From Isoetes taiwanensis (taxonomy: Eukaryota; Streptophyta; Lycopodiopsida; Isoetales; Isoetaceae): 64,000 nucleotides of DNA. The notes beneath the pieces are model-generated. The model saw only the letters and a list, made by a program, of their open reading frames with translations. It made no database searches and was not told the origin of the DNA. Positions 44,458 through 54,484 of the stretch are shown in pieces. A program made the translations under genes and the position numbers. The first letter of the stretch is position 1. Each line of letters begins with the position of its first letter. The stretch is taken from positions 5,248,805 to 5,312,804 of the forward strand of contig JAJEKV010000075.1 in the NCBI GenBank assembly GCA_021234155.1, given 5' to 3'.

Positions 44458-45468
44458 TCAAGAACAGACGCTGGCCTTGTTTGCCATTAGCAATCCAGAG
44501 TTGGTAGGCCGTGAGGCGGACCGGTGGTCTGATTTGTGCCGTGAAGCCGCACCGAACTTGTGGAAGTTGAGGACACGCCGGGTGGTATGACCCCATTCGT
44601 GATGCTGATAACACCTGAAGCCAAGGATCAAAAGGAGGACGGTGTTGGGTCCCCGCTGTTGCCCCCTGCTGATAGAGTTGATTGGGTTGCTACCGCAAAG
44701 GGTGGTCGCGATATATTGCGATTGGTGCCGAGGTGTGGTTTGCACTTGATAAACCATCTTGTTATGAAAGGTGTAGGATGGGTGCGAGTGCATTTCTTCC
44801 GCGGCATGATTGCACATGTTGCATCTTTTACAATGAGGCGGCCATTGGTGGAGTTGCACTCATTCGCCAAGTGGCCTTGATATTTACGTGATATGGCACC
44901 GTGATCCGACCGGCCGCTGGATTGGCGGTTGAGGTTGAACAGCCAGCCCGGGGAACCATGATGGGTGGAATGAAAGGAGCTCCCCAAGAGCCACGCCACG
45001 GAGGAAACATTGACCGAAAGTGATTGACAAGATCGATAGCCCGCTCCAAGGTCTTCTGCCAGTATTCACCATGAGTCGGATAGCCGAGGAAGTCCTTGGA
45101 GAAACCAGACCAAGATCCGGATCTGCGGTGGGGTATTCCTTGAGTTTGCCGAAAGCGTAATGTGAAGTCGACCGCAAAATCCGCGCGCACTGCGGGCTCT
45201 TGTTGAAGGTCATTGAGTTGCTTGAGATGAAGCTGATCATCATCCGCGGGTCCCATAGTGAGAAAGAAAAGCGCTCTCATTTCGACCAATCTTGTTTCCA
45301 AAGGGCCTTTGTTGGACATGAGCCATTGATGGGGAGCCACGCAGTTGTGGTGGAAAAGATGTGGAATTTTAGTTGAGGTTGCGCATGACCATTCAGACAG
45401 CCGAGCCTCAAATTCTTCCATGTGGGCCCCGAGCACTTTGGTCTAAGGGTTTGCCTTCGTGTTGCCAA
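44458..45468 (-). pseudogene. element B gag remnant
   Basis: The frames at 44828-45436 and 44884-45243 hold the gag core (AHMEEFEARLSEW, DDDQLHLKQLNDLQQEP). Those at 44458-44999 hold the zinc-knuckle region (ISRKYQGHLANECN, with the first cysteines lost). It matches element A 10500-11721. Confidence 0.7.
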
Positions 45469-46138
45469 AGGTAGGATAAGTCACTTAAGGGTCCGGAAGG
45501 TAGAGGTAAAAGTGTCGGGCTGGACAGAACATGATAGTGAGGATATTGAGGTGGAGTTAGCGGTGGCATGGTGCCCGAAAAGACCCCGATGAAGGGGTTA
45601 TGGAGGAGGTGGAGGTACCGGGAGGTGCCCGATCATTGGTTTTGAGGCGGTGAAGGTTGTAAATAGGAAGAGTGGTGGAAATGTAGGGAAAGGAAATTCC
45701 CCGGTAGGCGAAAAAAGAGACATGTGGATATCCCCCCCACCGGGGGAGATGATGGTTGTGAAGGAAGAGGCGATGGCCCAAGAGTGATGAATGTAGGCAT
45801 GATCGTGGGTATGAAAGTAAGGTTGAGAAGGTTGAGCCCGATAGGGCTCCCCGAGAAGTGATGAGGTGACCGAGGTCAGGAGCAATGTTTGCACGCTTGG
45901 GCGGGGCGGGGACGCAGACAGACACGAGGGTGGTGGCACCGACTGAGCCCGAGACCAATGTGGCCACCCTCAATGTCGTGTAAGCTGATCCATACATGTC
46001 GCGTAATTTTCCTTCGATGATGTCGCCCAAGCCAGATGCCGTCGAGAAAGGAGTTCTTTCTCGGGCGTGAAGTTTTGGACGCATTATGGGCATGTAAGAA
46101 AGAAATGAGGATCGAATCGCACCCGCATCGGGCGATGT

Positions 46139-46729
46139 TGTTTGGGGTCCGGGTTCGAACGCTTACAAGACAACCCTCCGTGGAGGACCCTTGATCTAAC
46201 AGAGAATCCGGGGACTATGTCACGCGGGATTTGCAAGAAAAGAACAAGAAGAAGAAAACGTAACAAAAGAGAACAATGAGAGGAAAATGATAAGCTTCCT
46301 TGATATCAATGATGAACATACATGAGCTCGCGAATCGAGAGAAGATCAAGAGAGACAAGACTCAAAACTCATCTAAAAACTCATGTGCTAGCTCTACTTA
46401 TATATATAGTACAATGGCCTTTTGGCCCAATATAGACACTCGGGATCGATCTCTGCGTCACTCCCTCGAAGGAGGCCCGACGCAGGAATGTTGGCGGTGC
46501 CTCTTGAAGTGCTCTAGAATCACGCCGACGCCGACGGGCGGTGACGGGTCGCCACTTGTCCGAAGCGGCGCTCTTGTTGACGGACGCAGTGCTTTGACCA
46601 AGGCGGGTTCGGGTTTGGTCTTCATTGGGCCTTGGACGACCGACCATCGCGGCCTCGCCTCAGGATCCTTGAGCTTGACTTGTCCGTCAGATGTATGAAT
46701 AGTCCCGCACTGTGAGGCACAGACTAACA
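46139..46729 (-). repeat. 5' LTR of element B
   Basis: It runs from TGTTTGGGGTCC to GACTAACA on the + strand, 591 bp. The TATA box is at 46401-46408 (minus strand). Compared with the 3' LTR it has several short losses in GC-rich places. Confidence 0.9.
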
Positions 46730-46734
46730 ATGTC
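46730..46734. repeat. target-site duplication of element B, right copy (ATGTC)
   Basis: Exact repeat of 25641-25645. Confidence 0.9.
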
Positions 46735-47015
46735 AATATATAAGTATATATCAATAATATAATTAGATTGTGGTTGAAGGGACCACCCCTATAAACAAAG
46801 GAAAACCTATCTAGAAGGGAACCTATCATGACTATAGTTTGCAATTCATTGCGCATAAGGAATGGTCAAATTCCCATTATAGCCGGTAGACTAACGCAGC
46901 CTATCAACTACATGCCTTCACAAAGAATTCGTGGTCATGTCAACATCAACAATACACCACGCCCTAGAGAACGTAAGGTGATCTCATCATCGGTAACTAT
47001 TATAAAATAATGCAT

Positions 47016-47345
47016 CTACCCCTCTATTGCATGATTCACGCTAATGAAGCCTTCAAGCTTACCGAGCGGGTTGATAGCATCGTTGATGGTGCGGCCTTGA
47101 GACTCGCGCATGAAATCCGGATAGTGCTTCTCAAGATTTATCTTCATCACCCAGGTAGCATCTTCAACTGGTAAGTGTTTCCACTTAACCAAGTATTGCA
47201 ACATTTGAGTCCTTCTGGTTTGTTTATAAGCTCGATCAAGAAGAGCCTCATGCACTATCTCCAATTGCTCCTCTGTCATTTCTAGGAGGGTTGGGGTATC
47301 CAAAACCTCCTCTGGATCAGGGGTGTGTTGCTTCAGAAGACTCAC
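47016..47345 (-). pseudogene. chromodomain end of element C integrase
   Basis: A 109-codon frame with QYLVKWKHLPVEDATW, the core of a chromodomain, preceded by PEEVLDT and EEQLEIVHEALLDR. A chromodomain at the integrase C terminus defines the chromoviruses and is thought to steer insertion toward particular chromatin. The start shown is only the first ATG in the frame; the protein continues from the integrase upstream (47396-48484) through a frameshift. Confidence 0.9.
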
Positions 47346-47395
47346 GTAAGACCTTGTGGATCTTCAAGCGGGGTGGCAAATCCAAGCGATATGCC

Positions 47396-48484
47396 TGTTC
47401 TCCAACACGCTCAGCAATCTTGAACGCCCAGCCCATCTCGGTGCCAACTTCTTGCAGTTACCAATCTTAAGCTTGGCTTGTTTTACTTTGATCTTAAGCC
47501 AAACCGATTCGCGCCACCCGAAGACTCGTGGGGGTTCTCAGGTTTATCCGCCACACTCTTCTGACGACTGCGTGCAGCTAATAAGTAGCCACGAACTTCT
47601 TCAACCAAAGCTTGCATTTCCAGAAGGAGTTGTTGAGAAACCTCCACTTTAGAAACAGGGTTATGCCATGTGTCTGGAGTAAGACATTGATATCCATAAT
47701 TTATCATAAAGGGAGACATTCTGGAGGATTTCTATTTCATGCTGTTGTAGGCAAACTCTACCAGATAAATATAGTCAGCCCATTGTGATTGCTTACTCCA
47801 CACATAACTTCGTAGCATATCTTCTATAATACGATTGGTACGCTCTGTCTGACCATCCGTCTGAGGATGATATGATGTACTCATAGCAAGCTTGGTCTGG
47901 ATAGTGGCGAAGAAATCCTTCCAGAATGCACTTACAAATTTGGGATCCCTGTCGGATACAATAACTCTTGGCATTCCGTGCAACCTGAAAATCTCCTTTG
48001 CAAAAAGCAGGGCGGTGTCGAAGACGGTGTCGGTGGTGCGACATGGCAAGAAATGAGCCATTTTCGACAATTTGTCGACCACTACCATCAATGCGTCATA
48101 TCCACGGAGAGTACGTGGAAGGCCCACAATGAAGTCCATAGTTATCACTTCCCACTTTGTGTTGGGCACATCCAAAGGTTGTAATACTCCTGGAACTCTT
48201 AATTGCTCAGCCTTGGTTTGTTGACACACTTGACACTGCTTAATGTATCTAGCAATATCCTTTTTCATCGAAGGCCAAAAATAACTGGATCGGATCTTGA
48301 AGTAAGTTTTCATAAAACCTGCATGTACAGCTATAGGGCTGTTGTGTATGTCATGGAGAATCAGCTTACGTACTCCTGAAGTCTCAGGTACACACAACTT
48401 ATCCTTGTAATATAACAAGTTGCCCTCTTTCTTATAGGAACGAAAGCTTCCCCGCTTTTTATGCATATCGGCTTCTTTATTCAA
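47396..48484 (-). pseudogene. element C integrase
   Basis: The 250-codon frame at 47732-48484 has the zinc-binding H...H...C-x2-C (ending QCQVCQQTK at 84-91). It then has TMDFIVGLP with D117, VSDRDPKF with D178 and HPQTDGQTERTN with E214. The last two are 35 residues apart, as in the DD35E triad. All three catalytic residues are present. The frame ends at FAYNSMK. The C-terminal part follows at 47483-47719 (MSPFMINYGYQCLTPDTW) in the same strand after a small break. Confidence 0.92.
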
Positions 48485-48655
48485 GCTATCCCAAACATCA
48501 CGTAATCTCGGATCCGCGGGCCAAGGTCTGTTTCTATTTGTTTCCCAAACTCACCGGGTGAGTGTGGAAATTGCATTACAATGGGTCCGGTTACTAAGGG
48601 ATGGCGTGATAACGATCCAAGAACCACATTGTGCTTCCTGTGCTTATACATAATC

Positions 48656-50184
48656 TCAAATCAGATTCTTCCAAAAATTCCATCCATCTTTCTCGACGGA
48701 GGTTGAGATTCTACTGGTGGATAAATAACGGAGACTCGATGATCCGTGATCCAACTGAAATCTTCTACCAAGAAGGTAGTGTCTCCAAATACGCAGAGAG
48801 CTTGGACAATCGCTAACAACTCCTCGATCATGGGTAGGGTATCGCCGCTTGTCGCTCATTTTCTTTGAATCATATGCGATAACTCTCCCCTCCGCGATTA
48901 GGACCCCACCGTAGCAATCTTACTAGCATCGGTTGCCACTAGCTTATCCTTTTCGGGGATCGTGCAATGTGAGGACTGGTGTAGACGCTAAAGCATCCTT
49001 AAGCTTTTTGAACCCTACCGAACTTTGGCTTTCCAATGTTCCATCCAATCCTTCACCTTCTCGTGTTTTTGTGAGATCAAGAAGAGGTGCGGCAATTGTT
49101 GCAAAATCCTTAACAAATTTCCGATAATATCCTGCTAGTCCCAAGAAACTTCGGACTTCCGAGACATTACCGAATAGGCCAATCCCTCATCGCTTCTATC
49201 TTTGCCGCGATCTGAAGCAATTCCCCATCGAAATGATATGTCCCAAGTAATCCACCTTGGGGTGGCAAACTTGCACTTAGAGAACTTGGCAAAGAGCTGA
49301 TGACGCCCGAAAGCTTTTGTAGGGCCAACCTAAGATGTTGCTCATGCTCCTTCAAAGTTTTACTATAGATGAGAATGTCGCCAAAGAAAATAACAACAAA
49401 GTCATCTAAGTATTGGCTAAGACGCCATTCATCAACCGCATGAAAGTTGCAGGGGCATTAGTTAATCCAAAAGGCATAACGGTAAACTCATAATGCCCAT
49501 ATCTAGTGCGAAAAGCAGATTTATGGATGTCCTCCTCCTTTATCCTTATCTGGTGATATCCGGAGCGTAAATCAATTTTGAGAAATATTTGGCCCCTTGC
49601 AACCGGGTCCATTAGATCATCGCCTCTAGGCAAAAAGCATAGCGATTCTTGATGGTATGCTTATTGAGCTGCCTATAATCAATACACATCCTCAAGGAGC
49701 CATCCTTTTTCTTAACAAAAAGGATAGGAGTGCCAAAAGGTGAGACACTAGGCCGGATGAACCCTAGGTTTAATAACTCCTGAAGTTGCTTTTTAAGCTC
49801 TGCCAATTCTGGGGGACTCATGCGGTACGGGGCCTTGCTGGTAGGCTTAGTACCCGGTTCTAGAGCTATCTCACATTCAACACCTCTAAAAGGAGGAAGT
49901 TTCTGAATCTCATCTGGAAAAAGGTCGCTGAATTCTCGGAGAAGACTAGCAATCCCCTTTGGCAAGGTATCGATCACCTGCTTCTGCTTAGCATCCGACT
50001 CAACGGAGGCAAGTCTAATGACGCAGAGGAGCTTATCCTTGCGTATAGCTTTTTCTAACTGCCTGATTGACATAGACTGCATAATAGGGTTGAAGAGATC
50101 ACCTTTTATAGTCACGCGGGCTCCATTGGCGTTGAAGGTAACCTCCCCGCTTCGCAGCCTATATTGGCCTTTGCGAGATGCCAA
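48656..50184 (-). pseudogene. element C reverse transcriptase and RNase H
   Basis: The 190-codon frame at 49612-50184 has [30 protein letters not shown] and [18 protein letters not shown]. The next frame (49406-49633) has [15 protein letters not shown] and [17 protein letters not shown]. Between 49360 and 49410 lies the FADD-box region, frame-shifted. 48944-49144 holds AGYYRKFVKDFATIAAPLL, then the RNase H remnant. The sequence is of the usual plant chromovirus type. Several small indels break it. Confidence 0.9.
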
Positions 50185-50896
50185 AATTCCATACCAACAA
50201 TAAGATCATATTTACCAATATCCATTAGCTCGGCACCCAATGCAACTGGTGCACCTGGCAACTGCATCTTAAGGTTTATGCGGCGGCCGTGAGTTTATGC
50301 GGCGGCCGTGAGTGACTGGCTTTGGTCGGGATCTCAACGTTTCTAGCTGCAATACCTGGGCCATTCTAGGAGAAGCAAAATTATGTGTACTTCCCCGTGA
50401 TCCATCAAAATTATGAAAGGCTTACCGCCTACTTGGCCTATGGTGGAAATAATGTATGTCGGCTTTCAACATTGCCGCCCAATGGCTGCAAGGATATGAG
50501 ACGACCGGAATGTACTCGGAGCCTCGCCCTCTATTGTAGTGTAGACTCCGTGATCGCCCCAATCAAGATCGGCCATGGCCACCGGGCAGTCAAGGTGGAC
50601 GGGCGGGCAATTCTCGCATGTAGTGCCCGGGTCGCATACACTGTAACATGCCTTATCTCTACGTGAATCTGATCTCGGGCGCCTTTTGGGAATAGATCAG
50701 AAGAGATTCAACTTCCTTTGCCGACATTATTCGGGTTTTGCGGGCATGTTGAAGGTGACTTTCTTTTCGGGCGGGCGAAGAGTTTCGGCGAGAGGGCCCC
50801 CGACTTGGTGAGCGGGTTTGTAAGGTGTGGACGGGCCGGTCGCGCAGTAAGGAGCAGGACGCTGACATCGGTTCCTTGGCGTGTCCTCCTCGAGGC
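50185..50896 (-). pseudogene. element C protease and nucleocapsid region
   Basis: Frames are short and shifted. A zinc-knuckle-like piece (GHYMRELPARPP type) lies near 50570-50660. The protease lies below it and is not legible in one frame. A perfect 19 bp direct duplication (GAGTTTATGCGGCGGCCGT) sits at 50271-50310 and may be a local replication or assembly slip. Confidence 0.55.
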
Positions 50897-51790
50897 TTAA
50901 CGCCTTAGCCTCCGCTTCAAGAATCGATTGGGGTCTATGGCCTTGACCATTCGCTTAATGGATGGGGCCAACCCTTCAATGTAGCCCTCCACCGCCCTCT
51001 TTTCATTCATCCCTCGGTAATCGCATGTACCAAAGCGCATGAACTCATCAAGATAGGCCCGAATCGACATACCCTTCGCTTCTAGCCTATAGAAGGTCCG
51101 GATCTGTTGGCATTTGTGCGCACGAGGCACATAATGTGACTTAAAAGCCTTTGGCAAACTTTTTTGAACTTGCACCTCGCTTCGTTGTGTGCTTGGCTCG
51201 CATAGCCCTTCCACCAAATATGGGCAGCTCCTCGTAGAAGGTTTGTGGTGGCAACCTTTCCTCGTATCCTTTTCGGCCATTCCATAGGATTTTCCAACTC
51301 CTTCATCTCGCCGAGCCAGACTCGTGATTCAGCCCACTTTCTAGCTTTTCCATCAAATTGGGCCAATTTTCTCGCTTTTTCCATATAATCGGTTATGGTC
51401 AGATCAACGCTTTTTCGGGTACTCCTTGTCTCGACGATGTGCATGGCCATCAGGTGACATAGACGACTCTGAGGACTCAGAAGTTGCTGACTGAGATGAT
51501 GTGGCACTGTCCCTAGAGGAACCCCGATGACGCTTGGAACGGTGCCTCTTCTGCACGGTGCGTGGATCGATTCAAAAGTGTAAGGCTGGCCGTGGTGGGG
51601 ACTTGGCGGTAACGGAGGTAACTCTGGTCCATCCTCCTGGACATGCTGCGGTGGGTTGGTATTCAGCACATAAGTCTGCAACTCAACTAGTTGCCTCTTC
51701 ATCAACATAAGTTCCTGCTCAGGGGTTAACCTACTGGCATTCGAGGGTGTCTGTCAGGCGGCGTTGCGTGCACCGTCTATATTGAGCATA
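50897..51790 (-). pseudogene. element C gag
   Basis: Frames at 51082-51708 and 50897-51280 hold LTPEQELMLMKRQLVEL near the N terminus. A proline-rich part follows, then ADLTITDYMEKARKLAQFDGK-like and MEWPKRIRGKVATTNLLRGAAHIWW. The gag core end is IRTFYRLEAKGMSIRAYLDEFMRFG. The N-terminal frame is closed by a TGA at about 51750. The start near 51780-51790 (MLNIDGARNAA) is a guess. Confidence 0.75.
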
Positions 51791-52043
51791 AGAAGATATA
51801 AGCAGAATTTCAACAACATCAAGTCCCACAATAAGATCATTTCGGGTAGTACTGAAGTAAGAGTGAATAAGAGAAGACAAGAGAGAAGATTTTGATTATA
51901 AGTCAAAACAACTGTTACATAGAAGAACTTCACACTGAAGATAGTTATCAACTTAAAGTCATATAATACACAAGTGGATCTTATACATGGCCACTTCCTT
52001 AGTCACACTGAACATAGTACAACAAAACTGAGGGCGTCTGGAC
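51791..52043. other. stretch between element C gag and the unrecognised exon
   Basis: AT-rich with no coding frame. It could be the 3' untranslated region of the unrecognised gene, or the leader of element C. Confidence 0.4.
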
Positions 52044-52504
52044 CTAGGGGTTCGCGAAAGGGTACATAATGGAATAACGAACACTTTCACGTACAGCTCT
52101 GATGAGCTTGTAACGTGCCCAGGCCTGGACGATGACAGGCTGATAATCCCATGTGGGGCTAATAATAAGGAGATTGAAAAGCCTCCTTAATGCATAGAAG
52201 ATTTGCCACAGGTGGTCATTGGCATCCTCGAAAGCTTCGTGCCTGGACATACTCCAATAGTCCAATGTGCGGCGAAGGGTCTGTTTCAGGTCGTCGAAGG
52301 CCCGTTCTCGGAGGATATTAATTACCTCCATACCCTTGTCAGGATCATAAGGCTCTTGCGGCTCTTCGGGTTCATCCATCTCATCGTCACCCTCCCGTTC
52401 CGGGTATTCCCCATATCTTTGGCCGTAGTCTTGTTCGGGAGGCCCTTGATCATCCATTCTTATCAGGTCGGTGATCCTTTCTTCGTACTCCTCAAGTGTT
52501 TCTT
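52044..52504 (-). CDS. unrecognised exon with acidic N-terminal part
   Basis: An open frame of about 152 codons ends at a stop at 52044-52046. At its 5' side TATTCCTGTCGTCTTGCAG (ending at 52505) looks like a normal plant 3' splice site, after which the frame reads ETLEEYEERITDLIRMDDQ. It then has an acidic stretch (EREGDDEMDEPEEPQEPYD) and ends with a helical segment (LWQIFYALRRLFNLLI, VIVQAWARYKLIRAVRES). It may be the last exon of the gene starting at 61258, with element D in the intron, but the donor site was not found. I do not recognise the family. Confidence 0.4.
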
Positions 52505-52624
52505 CTGCAAGACGACAGGAATAAATATATATACATTGAACAATTTCCTTCTACTCCAACTTTAAGGAAGATAATTAAGCATTAAAAGTTTTCAACAGTA
52601 CAAGAAACATAAGGAGATATCGTG

Positions 52625-52629
52625 AACAT
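52625..52629. repeat. target-site duplication of element D, left copy (AACAT)
   Basis: AACAT precedes the left LTR and is exactly repeated at 59745-59749. Confidence 0.9.
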
Positions 52630-53415
52630 TGTAGACGGTTTTGTGTGTGTAGGAACAACATAGCCAGCAGATAATTCATTATCAATACACAGGGAGTTGA
52701 ACCCAGGTATCCAGATATATAGCGATAAGGATTTAAAGATTCACAGCAGACATTTCATAACAAGTAATATGATAATGAACCAGAGTTATATTCCATAGTT
52801 TCAGATCTGAATACACAAAATATTCAACAACATTTCTCCAGTATAAGCTATAATCACAGACAGTTTGATAACCGGAACCATATTCACAGTTTTAAAATTG
52901 AATAACAAAATACTTGATGGACTTATCTCTGAATAGCACAAATGCAAGAACTCCAGGAGATCTTCTGGAAGACTAGCAAGGGTTCTTCAAGATTCTCGCC
53001 AGCCAGGATTCGGGTGGAAGGATTCGCCCGCCGTGCTACTCTCAATGCCGCCTCCCCTTCAAGCGATGGTCCGCTCTCCTATGGCGCAGCCCTCCCTTCG
53101 CTCCGCTCTCCGCAGAACCGTAACCTCGCTTCTTCTCAGATTCATACCTTTTCAATTCGAATTAGGGCTTTTGCTCCTAGCCCTTAGATCATTTCAATCT
53201 CCATCCTTGGTTTTATTTTAATAACATCTCTTTCTTCAACCATTCAAATAATATAACCCCTACAAGGTTTATAACTTCAGATAACATCCCCACATGCCAA
53301 TATTGCTAATATGACCCGTTTTGTAAAACTTAGCATGGTAAGATCACATGGCATTGCTCCTTTGATCACATTTTCACTCAAAATGCACAATTTTGAACAA
53401 ATTATTCCTTCTACA
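52630..53415 (-). repeat. 3' LTR of element D
   Basis: 786 bp. It differs from the 5' LTR mostly within 52980-53140, a GC-rich part; elsewhere only a few substitutions are seen. Confidence 0.95.
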
Positions 53416-54484
53416 TTATTCCCCTAACAAATAACTCGACGTTCCGACGAGTTCTTCAAGCTTGTTCTTCATGAACAAACATATTCTTTCAAACTTTGCT
53501 TCAACAATACTCAAAGTCTTCACACTTCAAGTACACAACATTCAATAGTCTTCCATTTTCCTAACATTCCATAACATACCAATCTCCCAATATTCTATAA
53601 ATCATAATAAGAACATTGCAACTTAACGAAGCTCAGAATCCAAACCTCTTCAAGTCTACCCCCATTGCCTCTCATGGCATTCCATTTTTTTTCATGATAA
53701 TTTTGTCACTTCAAGGGTGGCAAATTCCATCCGGGCGTGACTCTCTATCGCAACCTCAAGAGATGGCGCTCCATCCCCCACTCTTCCTTCTACCTTTTGG
53801 ATTATTTGTTTATTGGACTCTTTTACTACACGAACTTGCTGGGATGGGAAAATGGCCAGCAATATGGGAAATGGAAAACAATGGTAAAGAAACAGTGTTC
53901 ATGGTTGGTAGGCCAACTAAAAATAGATGAACATGAAATGATAGAAAAAAGGATGCTCCTGCAGCGAAAAAACAACGTTAGTAGAACCTATGGCTGCTAA
54001 GATGGTGAAGATGATTGCAGACTTTATGAGTTGAAGGATATGAATGAGTGTAGATGAATGAATTGAATAATCACGGAGAAAAGCAGATGACCCTGTCATG
54101 GTAACAATATCAAAAAATTAGTACAATAATTGCTGCCTGGTGGTAAAGCTTATATGGCAGACTTTGATGTATTGAATGGGGTGGATGAGTGTACAATGAA
54201 ATGGATTGATTCTGATGGAGAAAAAGCAAATGCACCTGCCAATGGAAACAAAAATAGTTAACAAAACAAGATGCTGCCTTGATGCGGAGCTGATTGGCAG
54301 TCTTAATGGATTGATGTGAAGCGAGAGAATAGAAAATGAGATGAATTTGATATAGCAATGGAAGACAAGCTGATGGATTATCAGAAAAAATGATTTTTTA
54401 TTTCTTCTTTATTTTTTATTTTTTTTTTTCAACAATAGTACTACCCCCCTTTTATTTATTCATCGTCCCGATGAATACTACACC
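53416..54484 (-). other. element D 3' region in place of integrase
   Basis: It starts with a short purine tract on the minus strand (TAGGGGAATAA next to the LTR). The rest is AT-rich and has no frame with integrase motifs. Two direct repeats are visible around 53990-54115 and 54160-54250 (GATGAATG-AGTGTA, GGAGAAAA-GCA), probably left from a duplication. Confidence 0.6.

Larger units (their letters stand above)
25646..46729 (-). mobile_element. Ty3/gypsy LTR retrotransposon, element B, containing a nested TIR element
   Basis: A second member of the element A family, on the minus strand, flanked by a perfect ATGTC duplication. It spans 21,084 bp, but 9,984 bp of that is the TIR element at 28020-38003. 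The remaining 11,100 bp match element A (11,067 bp) in order and spacing; the insertion point lies about 1.77 kb from the 3' LTR in B and corresponds to about 4350 in A. It inserted into the 3' untranslated part of chromovirus C. Its frames are broken but somewhat better kept than in A. Confidence 0.92.
46735..51790 (-). mobile_element. chromovirus element C (Ty3/gypsy), body
   Basis: This is the coding part of a minus-strand chromovirus whose 3' end and LTR are at 23651-25640, beyond the nested element B. From 5' to 3' (high to low coordinates) it has gag, zinc knuckle, protease, reverse transcriptase, RNase H, integrase and a chromodomain. 46735-47015 is its AT-rich 3' untranslated part. 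No 5' LTR or methionine-type primer-binding site is seen to the right of gag, so the 5' end is lost or the boundary lies elsewhere. Confidence 0.85.

Noticed and set aside
53616-54000. + strand frames in the integrase gap of element D
   Set aside because: No recognised domain, overlapping frames, and inside an element coded on the other strand.
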